This document shows, piece by piece, positions 28,861-40,883 of a DNA stretch of 64,000 bases. The stretch covers positions 124,001 to 188,000 of the forward strand of contig CAJNOP010000352.1 of assembly GCA_905250075.1 (NCBI GenBank), in the 5' to 3' direction. The number at the start of each line of letters is the position of its first letter. Position 1 is the stretch's first letter. Under the pieces are notes generated by a model. That model was not told the DNA's origin. It was given only the letters and a program-made list of their open reading frames with translations, and made no database searches. The stretch comes from Rotaria sp. Silwood1 (Eukaryota; Rotifera; Eurotatoria; Philodinida; Philodinidae). A program made the position numbers and the translations under genes.

Positions 28861-30011
28861 AGCTGTTACACGTAGAACTAATCAATGAATTGAAGATCTT
28901 ATGTTTAGCAATAATTTTCTAGGTTTAATCATAGAGATATACGTTCGTATGTAGAAGAACATCAAATGAAAACAACAAATTTTCGTTAATCAAGAAATCC
29001 TTCGATAAGTATAAGAAGGTCTATATATAATATCAAAAAGAAGCCAACACAAATAGGATAGGTGAAGATACATATACAATGGTATACACGGCATATCATA
29101 AGACTACATAAAGCAACCTAAAAAGTCCTGATAAAGAGGAAGTTCAAACAGAAAACCAAGAAGAAAAAAAAATACATATGTGAAGAGCATGAAATTGCTT
29201 TGTATAGATTAGAAACTTGTGATAGATGTAAATTTATCTAAGATGATTATTTAATGATTCAGTTCATTACTAATCGATTCTAAATTTTGACAAAACCACA
29301 TATGTACAACAATCTATAAATATACCACGTATATGAATCATATCAAGATTAATGTATTATTGCATGCATCACAAAGAGTATTTAATCATAGGAATAGAAG
29401 AATGTCATATAATAGAATCTTCATAAAAGAAACTCATGACATTTATTAATATAAACGACTTGTTTTTCTCGCTATTCATAAATTTAGATAGTCAGATCTT
29501 TTATTTTAAATAAGTAACCATTATAACACTGAGTAATAAATCATTGTTAAGAAATGAGACAGTTATTCAGAATAATAAAATGAATAAAAGATCAAAAATT
29601 GACAAAAGATTGATTTCATACAAATTTTATATCTTTTACATAAAAAAAAATGTCTCAACCATTTTTTATCTTACTTACTCAAAACTTTATTTAGTATTAT
29701 AGATATTAAAATTTATTTCTTTTTTATTTACTTATTTATTTAATGAACTGTTATTTAATACAAAGGAAACACTAACAAATCGTGACGGAGAAAGAGGAGG
29801 CATGTGACGACACTAGCCGTAACGTACGTGATCTCTTTCTTATTCTTGTGTGTAGTTGCATCTCAGAGAGTTACAAAAAAAATAACAATCATTTGTAATC
29901 TTTAATAATTTCTGGTACTTTCTATCTATCATTATGAGATTGTTCATCATATAATTATGTTTTTCTACACAGATAAAATCTTAATTCAAATTTTATTATT
30001 TCCAATATCTA
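28861..30011. other. AT-rich intergenic stretch
   Basis: I see no gene or structured RNA. It lies between the broken B-box gene and the Helitron-like cluster. A short GC-richer island at about 29780-29840 (GACGGAG..GTAACGTACGTG) has no recognisable feature. Confidence 0.45.
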
Positions 30012-30640
30012 TCTATATAAAGAAGAATGTCTGTTTGCTATGCATTTCTACACCGTACAAGCAAATGCAACCAAACTTTTCAAGAATCTTCCTCTCATCC
30101 AGGAGAAGGTCGGCATCTACTTTTTTTTGGAAAAAAAGTTGATTCTTTGCCTGGAAAAGCCTGTCTTTGTTGCTAACCAATCAGATTGCAGTATTCGGTA
30201 CTATAGAAGTACTACTGAGCATCATTTCGTGAACACACAGAAAACATGGAACCAAAGGTTTTCAAGGGCGGTGAATTCGAATCTGGAGTTCATTTATCTC
30301 GAAATCTGATTGGTTGTCCCGAAACCAATAGGAACTCAGCTTCGAAGAAAACAGATGAAAACACTTATTCTTTCGGGAAAATGATGAGGAAAGTGTTTTA
30401 GACGTGATAAATTCGAATTTGCGGTCAAGTCACTTCGATAACTTAATGATTAGTCTAAAATCAAGAGACACTGAGTTTTTGGGTAAACAAGTACGACTGA
30501 ACGATTGCAAGAAGAACATTAGAAATCGGAAATGTAGCATAAGGAAAAGAATGTGTACACGAGGTTTTTTCCTTGCTTACAATGATGACGTATTAGTTCT
30601 TTTTTTCTGACGCAATTGATGACGTATTAATGGTATGAAT
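30012..30640 (+). mobile_element. Helitron-like element, 3'-truncated copy
   Basis: It begins TCTATATAAAGAAGAATGTCTG after an A at 30011, like the other two 5' ends in this cluster. The sequence is homologous along most of its length to the copy at 30971-31500. Shared segments include GCAAATG..ACCAAACTTT, AGGAGAAGG, CAATCAGATT, TCTGATTGGTT and ACTGAGTTTTTGGG. No hairpin plus CTAG end follows before the next copy, so the 3' end is missing. No Rep/helicase coding is present. Confidence 0.55.
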
Positions 30641-30679
30641 ATATTTGTCTAATATGATTAGATAATCAGCTGCAGTATA

Positions 30680-30970
30680 TCTAATATATAAAGAAGAATG
30701 TTTGTCTGTTTGCCTGTTTGTCTATTCTTTATGCATTTGGTCCCTGTAAGAGCTAACGTCACCAAACTTTCCATGACATACCCTTATATCCAGCGGAAGG
30801 TCGAGACGAGGTCGGCGCGACCGAGGGGGTGGGGAAGGCCCCCCAATTTTCAATAATAGTGGTTCGGAGTGCAATTATTTTCTCGATAACTCGAGCAGGG
30901 GTATTTCGACAGCGGATGGATTGAGAGAGGGAATGGAGTGGAGAGGTATTATTCCCCCCCCCCCCTCTTT
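30680..30970 (+). mobile_element. Helitron-like 5' end, partial copy
   Basis: TCTAATATATAAAGAAGAATGTTTG starts here, directly after an A at 30679. It is followed by the same ATGCATTTG..CACCAAACTTTCC..GGAAGGTCGAG arrangement as in the flanking copies. The similarity ends in a G/C-rich part and a C run just before the third copy. It may be an internal duplication of one element that extends to 32021. Confidence 0.5.
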
Positions 30971-32021
30971 TCTATATAATATAAAGAAGAAAGTTTGTTT
31001 GTCTGGTTGTTTGTTCTTTATGCATTTTCACAACGTACAAGCAAATGGCACCAAACTTTCCCAGAAACCTTCCTCTCATTCAGGAGAAGGCCAATGACTA
31101 CTTTTTTTTCCAAAAAGTATCGATCCTTCGCCCGTAATAGACCCGTCTGTGTGCCTGACCAATCAGATTCAAGGGTTTGGTAGTATGAGAGAACTACTCA
31201 GAAGGACGTTGTGAGCAGACGCAAGACATATATTTACAAGTTTTCGAGAATGCTGAACTCGAATCTGAGATCCATTTGCCTCGACATCTGATTGGTTTGA
31301 CAATTACCAATTGGAATTCAGCTGCGAAGAAAACAGACAAAAACACTTCTACTCTCTGGAAAACGATGAATTCGAAGCTGGGGGTCCAATCACCTCAATA
31401 ACTTATTCTTTAGTCAGGACCTAACAGGAACCGAGTTTTTGGGAAAATGAGTAACACTGAATAATCTGAAGAAGGATATAGGGAGCAGGGAATCGGGAAT
31501 CCATTGATCTCGATACCTTCCTGGATCATCCATGACTCTACTCGATGGATTGTGTCAAATGCAAGTAGAACGTGAATATCGTACGTTTTATCTGTGTGTT
31601 ATAGTGCATATTGGAAATTCACTAAATATGATGGAATTATCGAAGCATTATATTGGATTCTATACATATCTGGAAACTCCTTGCTTTTCTCATGGTTAAC
31701 TTTATGTGGCATGTTCTAGAGTTGAGACTACAAAGCATTTGTATGTCTTTACCGCAGATGCAAAAAGTAAAAATGTTGTGTATCAAACAGCTTTGCAATT
31801 AAAAATGTATTTCAGTGCATATAATCTATCTTACATTAAAGAATTCCAAAACAAATCACTTAAATACTAAGAACCGATACAGATTCTAGGGGAAAAGACA
31901 TTGGAGGGCATTCTTCGATAACCAAGGTCGTTATTCATAGCAAATCATGAAAGTAACATTCTATAAAGTCTCGAGCATCCAATATCGAATTTTCCCGAGC
32001 AACGCCGGGTACTTGCGCTAG
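30971..32021 (+). mobile_element. non-autonomous Helitron-like element with 3' hairpin and CTAG end
   Basis: The 5' end reads TCTATATAATATAAAGAAG. The 3' end has a short hairpin, CCCG (31994-31997) pairing with CGGG (32006-32009), then CTAG at 32018-32021 followed by T. TC..., a hairpin about 10 nt upstream and CTRR are the diagnostic ends of Helitrons, which insert between A and T. The base before this 5' TC is T. The preceding copy at 30680 has the expected A, so the true unit may be 30680-32021. No transposase/helicase frame is seen, so it depends on a helper in trans. Confidence 0.6.
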
Positions 32022-32220
32022 TATAATATACACTTTGTTTAATAATTCAACTATTAATTTTTTTATTTTTGTTATTTTTTCTATTGTTTATTGAATAGAT
32101 ATTGATAATTATATAAAGGGTTCGTTTATTTATATGGAAAAGGAAAATGAAGCAAAAAAAATGTTTTGTAATCTACTACTTGGATATTTTCTCAAGCATA
32201 AAAGACAAATAATAACAATA

Positions 32221-34472
32221 TTAAGGAGAGGATAAATTAAATGAAAGTTCAAGTTCTTGTGAAATAGGTTTTGGTGGATCAGGTATTAAGAAATCTTCGG
32301 GATTTTCAACATATCGACCACTTTTTCTCATTGAAGCCATCATATGTCCAATGGCATCACAGAATTTTACCGGTTCAATACCTAAATCCTGTATTGTCGG
32401 TAAACCAGGTGTAACTGTATCGGAAACATAAGCCTAAATAAAAAAAGAAAAATTCATTTTTATTGATAATAAAACAATTAATATAACATACGCATTGCAT
32501 ACGATCGATATTATAAAGACTTTTATGAAACGTATAATTTGCTATTGCTTTCACACTGAATAGAAAATTCAAACATATTATGATTAATTCTTCAAAAATT
32601 TTTCTATTCAAAATATAATCTTACAAAACATCTGGTGTCAATGGTGTAATAATACTTTTTCGACGCATATATCGAAGACAATATTCAATTAATTCACGTA
32701 ATTTATAACGTTCAGGTCTATTGATAAATATAGAAATAAAAATAAAATAAATATTTCATTAAATTATTTACCCATAAATTTCATAAGTTTGTCCAACACT
32801 CATTGGTTCTCGAATAGCTGCATAAATTGCATTTGAAACATCATTAACCTAAAAAAATCTCTTGAAATTATTTTTAATAAATAATTTACATGAATTTTTT
32901 CTTACAAATATAGGTGCTTTAACAGTTTTCTCTCCTGATGCATAGAGAGGAACACGAAGAAATGATAATGGTCGAACCCCTACAATAACAATAAAAAAAA
33001 ACAGAAAAATTCTTCAGCAAAATTTTACATCTAGAAAAATGATATGCAATAAATCCATCATTATGTTGATGTCCATAAATAGCCGATGGTCGAAATATTG
33101 TTGCATCAGGAAATTCTTCTCTAACAGCTAATTCACCTGCATACTGTAAAAAAAAACAAAATATATAATGAAAATTTTCTTCAATAATATTTAATTTACT
33201 TTTGATTGAAGAAATCTTGATGGTTTTCGAATAATAATAGCTGGTGGATTAGGACTAGCATTTAAAGCTGAAAAATGAATAAGACGTTGTACTCCACATT
33301 CTCGTGATAATCTTGCTATTGTTCTAGCTAATTTAACATGCACATCATCAAATGAAAAATTACTATAAAGAGAAAAAGAATATTGTTATAATTAAACGAA
33401 AAACTTAAGAGTTGTTTACCGAGTTTCACTTGAACGACCAATTAAATTAATAACAACATTTGAATATTGTAAAGCTCGACGAATGGATGCTTCATCTTTA
33501 CCATGAAATGGCTATAATTAAAATCTTATGAATAATATTCTACTAATACTTAAAATAAAATAAAAAGTACTTTTATTCTGAAAATACTTATCAACTTCTT
33601 CATAGTGTAATAAGTAAACATGTTCTTATGTCAATAGAATAAATGATGTATGGAAGACATAAATGTTCTAAGGTTTTGGGGAAAGGAGGACGATCATCAT
33701 CACAAAACGTGTTTTTGACATCTATTAGAACTGTATTAGTTCAGTTTTTGGGTGTTTCTTTTTGTTGAGAAAAATATTTTATAAATGAAGGGCGTAACCA
33801 AGGAACTTATCTAGATTTAAAATTGCCTCTCAACCGAGATGATATTCATTTGCTGAACCTTCGTTCTCTAAATATCAAAATTGTACTGAGTTTTTTAATA
33901 AAAAATTATGATCACGTGAAAATTTGACTTCCGAATCATCATCTCGGTTGCAAAACGATTTCCTTGCGAATCTATGAACAATTTGATCATATATCGCAAG
34001 AAAAAATTTTCTTACTGTAAAAAGAACTTGACCAAGATCACCAAGTAGACGAAGTTCGCGTAAATGATAAACATCACCACGATACGGTACAATGATTTGT
34101 GAACCTTCCTTTGCTAAAAACAAAATCATGATTTTGTTTTTTTTTTTATTAATTATAATTAAATAATATACCAAGTCGATTAACAGTAGCACCACCAACA
34201 AATCCTTGTGCACCAAAAACGGTAGCTACAATTCCACTAAAACTTGATCGACCACCACCACCACGTCTCATATCAGTTAATCGAAGTGATTTTACTTCAT
34301 TTAAACCCAGATTAATAGGTAAATTATCACCAACATATGTAACCGATGTTGCCGATTTTGTTGGCGTTCGAATCGATGCATCATTTGATGCATATGCACA
34401 ATCAATATGCAATATTAACGAACGTATTTTACCTAATGAACGATTACCCGTTTGTAAAGCCACTGTGGACAT
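32221..34472 (-). CDS. NDUFA9: NADH dehydrogenase 1 alpha subcomplex subunit 9, mitochondrial
   Basis: Ten exons (34172-34472, 34016-34113, 33420-33511, 33200-33362, 33029-33143, 32906-32979, 32772-32848, 32625-32717, 32492-32555, 32221-32433) give 429 residues. GRSSFSGIVATVFGAQGFVG contains the Rossmann GxxGxxG motif (87-93). It is followed by GSQIIVPYRGD, LRLLGDLGQVLF, ASIRRALQYSNVVINLIGR and FRPSAIYG, all hallmarks of this atypical short-chain dehydrogenase. It is an accessory subunit of respiratory complex I that binds NADPH at the matrix arm. The N-terminus before residue 75 is longer than in vertebrates and should include the mitochondrial targeting region. It carries basic residues but no clear cleavage site. 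The C-terminus ends with a Pro-rich tail. Intron 2 (504 bp) is much longer than the others. No defect is visible. Confidence 0.93.
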
Positions 34473-35100
34473 TATCTAATGATAAGAACAAAAAAATTCA
34501 AATCTTTACTTCTTTTGTTTTTTAAATATTCATTTCTACAGATCCATTTTATGTTTCAAAAAAAAAAAAGAACAAAAAATAAAAATAAAGTAAACGCATC
34601 ATACAAATGTACAGTGGAATGTCAACGGGTTAAAATGTGAACGACATAAATTCCCTAGCCAAACAAAAATAAACAACAACGGGGGGGAAGAAAAAAAATA
34701 GAATTCATTCGATGTGATAAATACCAATGATTAGAAAAATATTATCATCATCGGGTTTTTCTCTTTTTCTTTTCTTTAAATTTGAAAAAATAAAAACACT
34801 TTTTGCAAGTTTTTTTTCTTCTCTTTGGTTAACACGCAAACAAATAGTATTATAGACCACACACACACACATACATGCGCGCGCATATAGAAAGAGCAAT
34901 AAAGAAAATAGAACAATATGTTAGAGAATAGGTCTTTTCTCACACCTTAATATATTTTATATCTGCAAAAAAGATAGACGAGTTAAGAATACCTAATACT
35001 CGACAACCCGGAAGGAAAAAAAGAAAAAATAAAAAACAAGAGATTGTCGACCAAATGTTGAACAAAAAGAAAAAAAGAAAATAAATAAAAAAAAAGATCA
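34473..35100. other. intergenic region upstream of NDUFA9
   Basis: It lies between the NDUFA9 start and the phosphatase stop on the same strand, and should contain the NDUFA9 promoter. It holds poly-A/T tracts and a (CA)n/(GC)n stretch at 34859-34886. No gene was seen. Confidence 0.5.
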
Positions 35101-37342
35101 TCAAGATGATAATTGCAACGTTCTTGCGTATTCGCTTAATGCTTGATAAACAAATTGATATTGATCATTTGTTTGTATCATACCACCACGATCTCGACGT
35201 AAATCACAAAGTATACGAACAATATCAATTATATGTTCATTATCAAGCTGTTTTATACCATTACTCAATGCAATGAAGCATCCTGTACGACCAATGCCAG
35301 CACTAGAATAAAAAACTTATTATTAAATATTATATTGAATGTAATCAAAACTATTTTAGATTTCAACAGAATTAATTCAATTTCCATATGAATTAATTCG
35401 ACATACTTTTATTAATTGAATTCTATTATTTCTAAAAATATTACTTATTATTTTTGCTATATAAACATATTCTTTGATGCTGTCCACCTACGCCTATCGT
35501 AATTTATCTTTAATATAAACACTCGAATGAAGATTCTATCATAATGTTATTAATAAATAAGCTAAAACAACTCTTTAAAATAATTTTTTTTGAAAAGAAA
35601 CAGATCAAGTAACAAAGGTAACACTTGTTTTTGTTTTTTGTTTTATTTATCATTATATTTGATTAACATGTCGCAGACATATTCTGTTAAATTTAATGCA
35701 CACTGCTTTTTTTTTTCTTCTCTCATGTCATTAAAGAAACAAAATTGATGTACCTGCAATGAACAACAATAGGACCAGAATGTTTATTTAAATTCGATAA
35801 TTCTAATCGACTTTTTTCAACATTTTTAACAAGTTCAATTAATGGTTGAGCAATATCCGGACAAGATTGATCTGGCCATGCTATATATAACATTTATTGA
35901 TACAAAAAACAAAAGCTTTATTTCATTTTCTTACCTGTATACCAATAATGTTCAACTTCACGTTGTTCATTTTCAAACTAAAATTAAAAAAAAAAACTCA
36001 TATGAAAAAAAAAACAGAAAACATTAAGCTTTAAAATTTTACTTCAATTATCAACCGACGTATTTCATAATCGGTTTGATATGAAATTGATTTAACTTGA
36101 ACTTGAAATGGTCCATATTGAATAGCTTGGCTATCTGGTATATATCTTTCACATTTTGCCTAAAACAATTTTGTTTTTTTATAGGAATAAAAATTTTGTT
36201 TTTTTCTTTCTTACTTTATTTTTTTCAAATAAACGAGTTATCATAACAATAACTGGTACATGTTCTTGCCAAATCATTCGATAGAAATCTATGATTGTAT
36301 TAGCAAGTGGACCCTGTGTTGCAATAAATGCATGATATTCATTTAAATAACCATTAACATAATTTGCATTAATATATGATGAAAGTGGATCACCAGGTAG
36401 TTCAGATAATTTTACACGAGAATGTTCATCTTTAATAAAGATAATTAATAAAAAAAAAACAAGATTTTATTTCTTATTCTTACTAGCAATAATTGTACCA
36501 TATCGATTTTTAGTACCAGCACCACAGATACGAACTTTTTCAAGATGATTTGTTGGAATTGTCTAAATGAATAAAGATTTTTTCCTTTTTTTCTATTTTA
36601 TTCTTTGAAATACAAACCCAAAATTCATGATAAAGTAATCGAGCATCTTGTGCATGTTGATGAAGTTCATCAATAGTTAATTTTCTTGTTGCTGTTAATA
36701 AATATTCATCAGATGGACTTCAAAAACAAAAAAAAAAAAATTTAAATAAATAAAAATTCTTATTTGCAAAAAAAAAAATTTTTTTATTTACCAATCAACT
36801 GGTGGACTATTAAGAAGACGATGTTTTGGAGCTATTGAGATTGTTAACGAATTATTTGAACCTCTCCTAAAATACACACACATCTCATAATTAATGATAA
36901 GAATATTTTTTTGTTTTGAATAAATCTCGCTAATATGACCTTGAGCGATAATAAAACTTATGAATAGTTGAAATTTAAATTCTACGTGGGATTTCTTAGC
37001 GTGATAAGTATATTGTTTTAAAACTAAATTGGAGCGCCTTGTATTCCATTTCCGTTTACAACGGAAACAAAAATGTTATTTCACACTATATGTGACTTCA
37101 TCTTTCGATATAGCAAAAAAACAAATCTATTTTATTTTCTAAAACAATATTATCTGACTTTCTATTCTTAGAAAATTTCTTATTTATAACATTTACAAAT
37201 ACTTAATATTCATCATAAAATCATATTTAAAAAAGAAAAAGAGCAAAGGAACAACGATTAAAATAACGTACCTTCTTTTAAATAATAATGATGTTGGTTT
37301 ACTCCAATACGTACAACAGACGGTTGGTGACTCCACTTCCAT
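35101..37342 (-). CDS. PTPRR-like phosphatase, short cytosolic isoform from an internal first exon
   Basis: An alternative first exon at 37272-37342 starts [20 protein letters not shown] and ends with a GT donor in the same phase as the upstream exon 38418-38725. It therefore splices equally well to the exon at 36792-36866 that carries RRGSNNSLT. The product is 342 residues: a 24-residue leader, the kinase-interaction motif and the complete phosphatase domain, without the membrane helix. Its own promoter would lie in 37343-38417. Mammalian PTPRR and PTPN5 also produce membrane and cytosolic forms that share this motif and domain. The alternative is that this exon is unused and the phase match is chance. 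Confidence 0.65.
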
Positions 37343-40259
37343 AGTTTTTCTATACTAATCCGTCTGTTTTATGTTGAAATATTTATAATAAATCTTAGAA
37401 CGTCATCTAATATATAATGAAAATACTTTTTTTCATATGCATATTTGCAATACTTTAATTAGTCATGCTTTTTTTTTATAAGATAATATAATTCGAGATC
37501 AAAAATAAAAGATTTATAGATATGATAATCTAAACATACTCCTTCATTACTGTGATGAAAAGAAGCAAATGTAAAAGAAACATTAATATATTTTTTTTTG
37601 TTTCTTTTTTCATTCTCGCTCTCTCTCTCTCTCACACACTTTCCCTCCTTCGCTTTTTGCCACTTTCTTTTATTTCACTCATGATTATTTTAAGAGCAGT
37701 TACTGTAACGAACAGAACAAAAAAAAAAAGAAGAGAATTCTTACAGCTATTTTAGATATTATTTGGTCATTGTGATATTTCTATAAATTCATAATAAGTT
37801 AAAATTCTATTTGTTAGTAATATTAAATAAGTTTTTATTAGTCATCAATAGGTTTTCTAATGATGTTACAAAAATTCATAGAAAAATTATCTAATTAAAT
37901 AATGTATTCTTTCCTTATCCTCTAATTCTCTTGTATTATTCATACGCAAAATAAGAAGAAGAGAAAAAAAGGAAACACGCCCACATACAAGAAAAAAAGA
38001 AAACAAAAGTCTATTCACTTTTGATTTCTTTTTCAAGTGTATTTTGTTTTTCTATTAGTAATATTGACAAAAGATGTTTTAAAGATTTTGCATACAAATA
38101 TACATTGTTTGTCATTTATTAACGACATTCAACAACACATATATAAGTAAACACATTTGTAAGCGTAGGTAGAATAACGTAGGTAGGATAAAAGAAAGGT
38201 GGAGGTGGCCAAACAACAAGCAAAATATAATTTTTGCTCTTGTTTACTACCTATCGATTTGTATAGAAAAAAAAAAAAAAAACCTTATACATATATTTCT
38301 TTAATCAATGATTATTTTAGACAGCTGTTTGATGTTTCTCATCAAACGCCTTCTAATTTGTTGTTGTTGTTTTTTTTTTGTTGGGTAGTCCAAAGGACAA
38401 ATATCAAAATATATTACCTTTCTAATAGATTTTTTTTTCGAAATTTTTTTGTAGCTACAGCCGTTGACGATGATGATGAATCTGCTGTTGAACATGTATC
38501 TGTTGTAAATCGATCACCATGAATATTATTATTATTATTATCTTCAATAATAGGCAATAATATTGGTGATATATTTGGTTGAACTAATTTTGGTATAATA
38601 GGAAATAATTTGATTTCTTTTGGTCTCGGTGTTTTAACATTAATAGGATGTGTTGTAAAAGATGTTAATTCAGATGAATGAGATTTTGTTTTTGATAATT
38701 TTTGTTGTTTTGAACACCAATAGATCTTGATTAAGATTTATTTTTCAAAGAAAATCGTTTTTTATGAAATTTAACTTACTACAGCTAAAAATGTTACAAT
38801 AAATGTTATTAGAATACTTCCAATTGATAGAACTATAAAATTTCTTGTCCAAAATAACGTAACATCAATATCATTTTTCGTATTTGACTATAAATAAAGA
38901 CAAAAAAAAAAACTGAAAATATATCTATCTTTATGTATTACAATGATTTCTACCTCACTCAACATGCATCGATTTTGACAGCTGTCATTAACAAATATGA
39001 TTTTTTCTTTCTTTTTTAATATATATTTGACATCAAGAATTCTATTTTCCATCAGTAAAAGATCATCTTTCAAAATAACAACAGTTTCTTTACTCATCAT
39101 TTCTTTTCCAAGAGAACAAAAAAAGAAAGAAAAAGAAATAACAGATAGATCTGAGTGTCGAGTTTTTCATCTTCTTCTTCTTCTTTTTCTTTTCAATGAA
39201 CTGCGCACATTAACAATGCCTACTGTCATATTCTATTATTATATTTCTATAGATACTCAAAATAGATAAGAGAAGGAAAGACAAGCAATAGCATAGAACA
39301 CACTTATTATTTAACAAGCATTTCATCAAGGAAATATGTGATCGAATAAAAACGATAATTTGAACCTACGCATGCAAGAGCAATTTTATATTGTCAATAG
39401 AAAGTAGATACTAAGACATATGAGAATAAATAAATAAAATAAAAATGATGCATCAAAATGTTAGTCATTATATATTAGCAAAACAAAACTATAAATGATG
39501 ACTGAATAACTTACATTTACTAGGTATTTTCTATAGCCAAAAAAAAAAAAAAAGAAAAATATTATAATTCTCATGTTATTTTTTATTTTTCAATTCTATA
39601 TTAACATATTTATTTCATTGAGTGATTAATTAACTGACATTACCTTGATGATTAATTAAAAATAAAAAAAATGTATATTAACATATTTGACACTCACTTG
39701 TTCACGTGTAATCAATGTCATTGTTAGAGAGTCAATAATCTAAGATAAGTTTTATATTGTTTTCGTTTTTTTTTTTGGTTACCGGTTTTGCTTTAGGGCT
39801 TAATATTTCATTGATATATCCATTCTACATTTGAATGCAACCATTGAGAACAAAGTAGAGTATATATGTTATATAGTGATAGAAAAAAAAGAGGGGGTGG
39901 AAAAAAACAAGAAAGACGATTGAAATGAGATTATGAAGCCGAATGAGACTTCGAACACGCACAAAGAACGCAAGCGAATGCAATAGATAATTGAAATAAG
40001 AATAACGGAAAAAAGAGAGTGATCCGGTCGAACGAATCATTGCCATCACATCTAGTATTTACCAAAATATTACTAGTCATTCCCATATTCTATATATATA
40101 TTTATAGTCCGAAGCAGAAAAATAACTATTATATGGATTATGAAGAATAAGAAACAATATTCAAATATAGATATTCTTCTTTTTATTTTCTATGCATACC
40201 TGTTGTTGTTCTTGCCAATCAAATAATCTATTTTCTACTGATGATTTTGCTGTAATCAT
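35101..40259 (-). CDS. PTPRR/STEP-like tyrosine phosphatase, membrane-anchored isoform
   Basis: Exons 40200-40259, 39698-39739, 38780-38887, 38418-38725, 36792-36866, 36618-36717, 36484-36562, 36215-36429, 36043-36159, 35935-35977, 35754-35880 and 35101-35302 join in frame to 491 residues. A hydrophobic helix (about 47-70, [14 protein letters not shown]...) follows a short N-terminus without a signal peptide. A linker then leads to the kinase-interaction motif [12 protein letters not shown] (about 170). The catalytic domain has [31 protein letters not shown], the WPD loop (AWPDQ), [10 protein letters not shown] and QTNDQYQF, with all key residues present. In mammals this family (PTPRR, PTPN5, PTPN7) docks and dephosphorylates ERK/p38 kinases through that motif. 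The first two exons are tentative, supported only by phase and splice sites. The transmembrane exon onward is solid. Confidence 0.82.
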
Positions 40260-40883
40260 ATTCGAAATAGAATAAAGTTCTTTTTCTTATCAATTCTACA
40301 AATTAAAAATAAAAATTATTAAAATAAATAAAATAAATTCTATATTACCCGAGTTAATAATAGTTCTATTCTATTGAATCGTACATTCATCATAGATATT
40401 CAATAGGTTTTTACCTATTAATATGAAACGAAAAAAAAAAAACAATATCAATAACATTTTAATTTATAATAACGAGAAAATTCACATCTGTTTCTGTGTT
40501 TTCTCTTTTTTTGAATGTCACAAAAACTTATTTTACTTTCTTACCTATAGTAATACTATACTGATCATATAATCTTTTGTTGGAATGATGTTTCTATATA
40601 AATCTAAAGAAGAAGAAACAAAAAGAACAAAAGAGAACAATTTCATTCATTTTGCTTTATATTAAATGAACACATCATGACACAGAAATATATAAAAAGA
40701 AAATAATTTTTGGATTTGGCTTTTCTTTGTTAAATACGACTAGATTGGAATTAAGAGGGATAATAATAACAAACAAAATGGAACATTTAATAAAGTGACA
40801 AAAAAAAAAAGATAAATTATACATGTGAAATACTAATGATGATGATTGGAGAAAAAAAAAATATCTGTTGAATAGTTCCAATG

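Noticed and set aside
38888-39100. Leftward frame beginning [13 protein letters not shown] as the N-terminal exon of the membrane phosphatase
   Set aside because: It could splice to the transmembrane exon in frame, but no upstream acceptor or signal peptide is visible. The exons at 39698-39739 and 40200-40259 fit better. It remains a possible alternative.
40340-40400. Frame MMNVRFNRIELLLTR as a further upstream exon
   Set aside because: Its only GT donor would lead to a stop codon right after the next acceptor.
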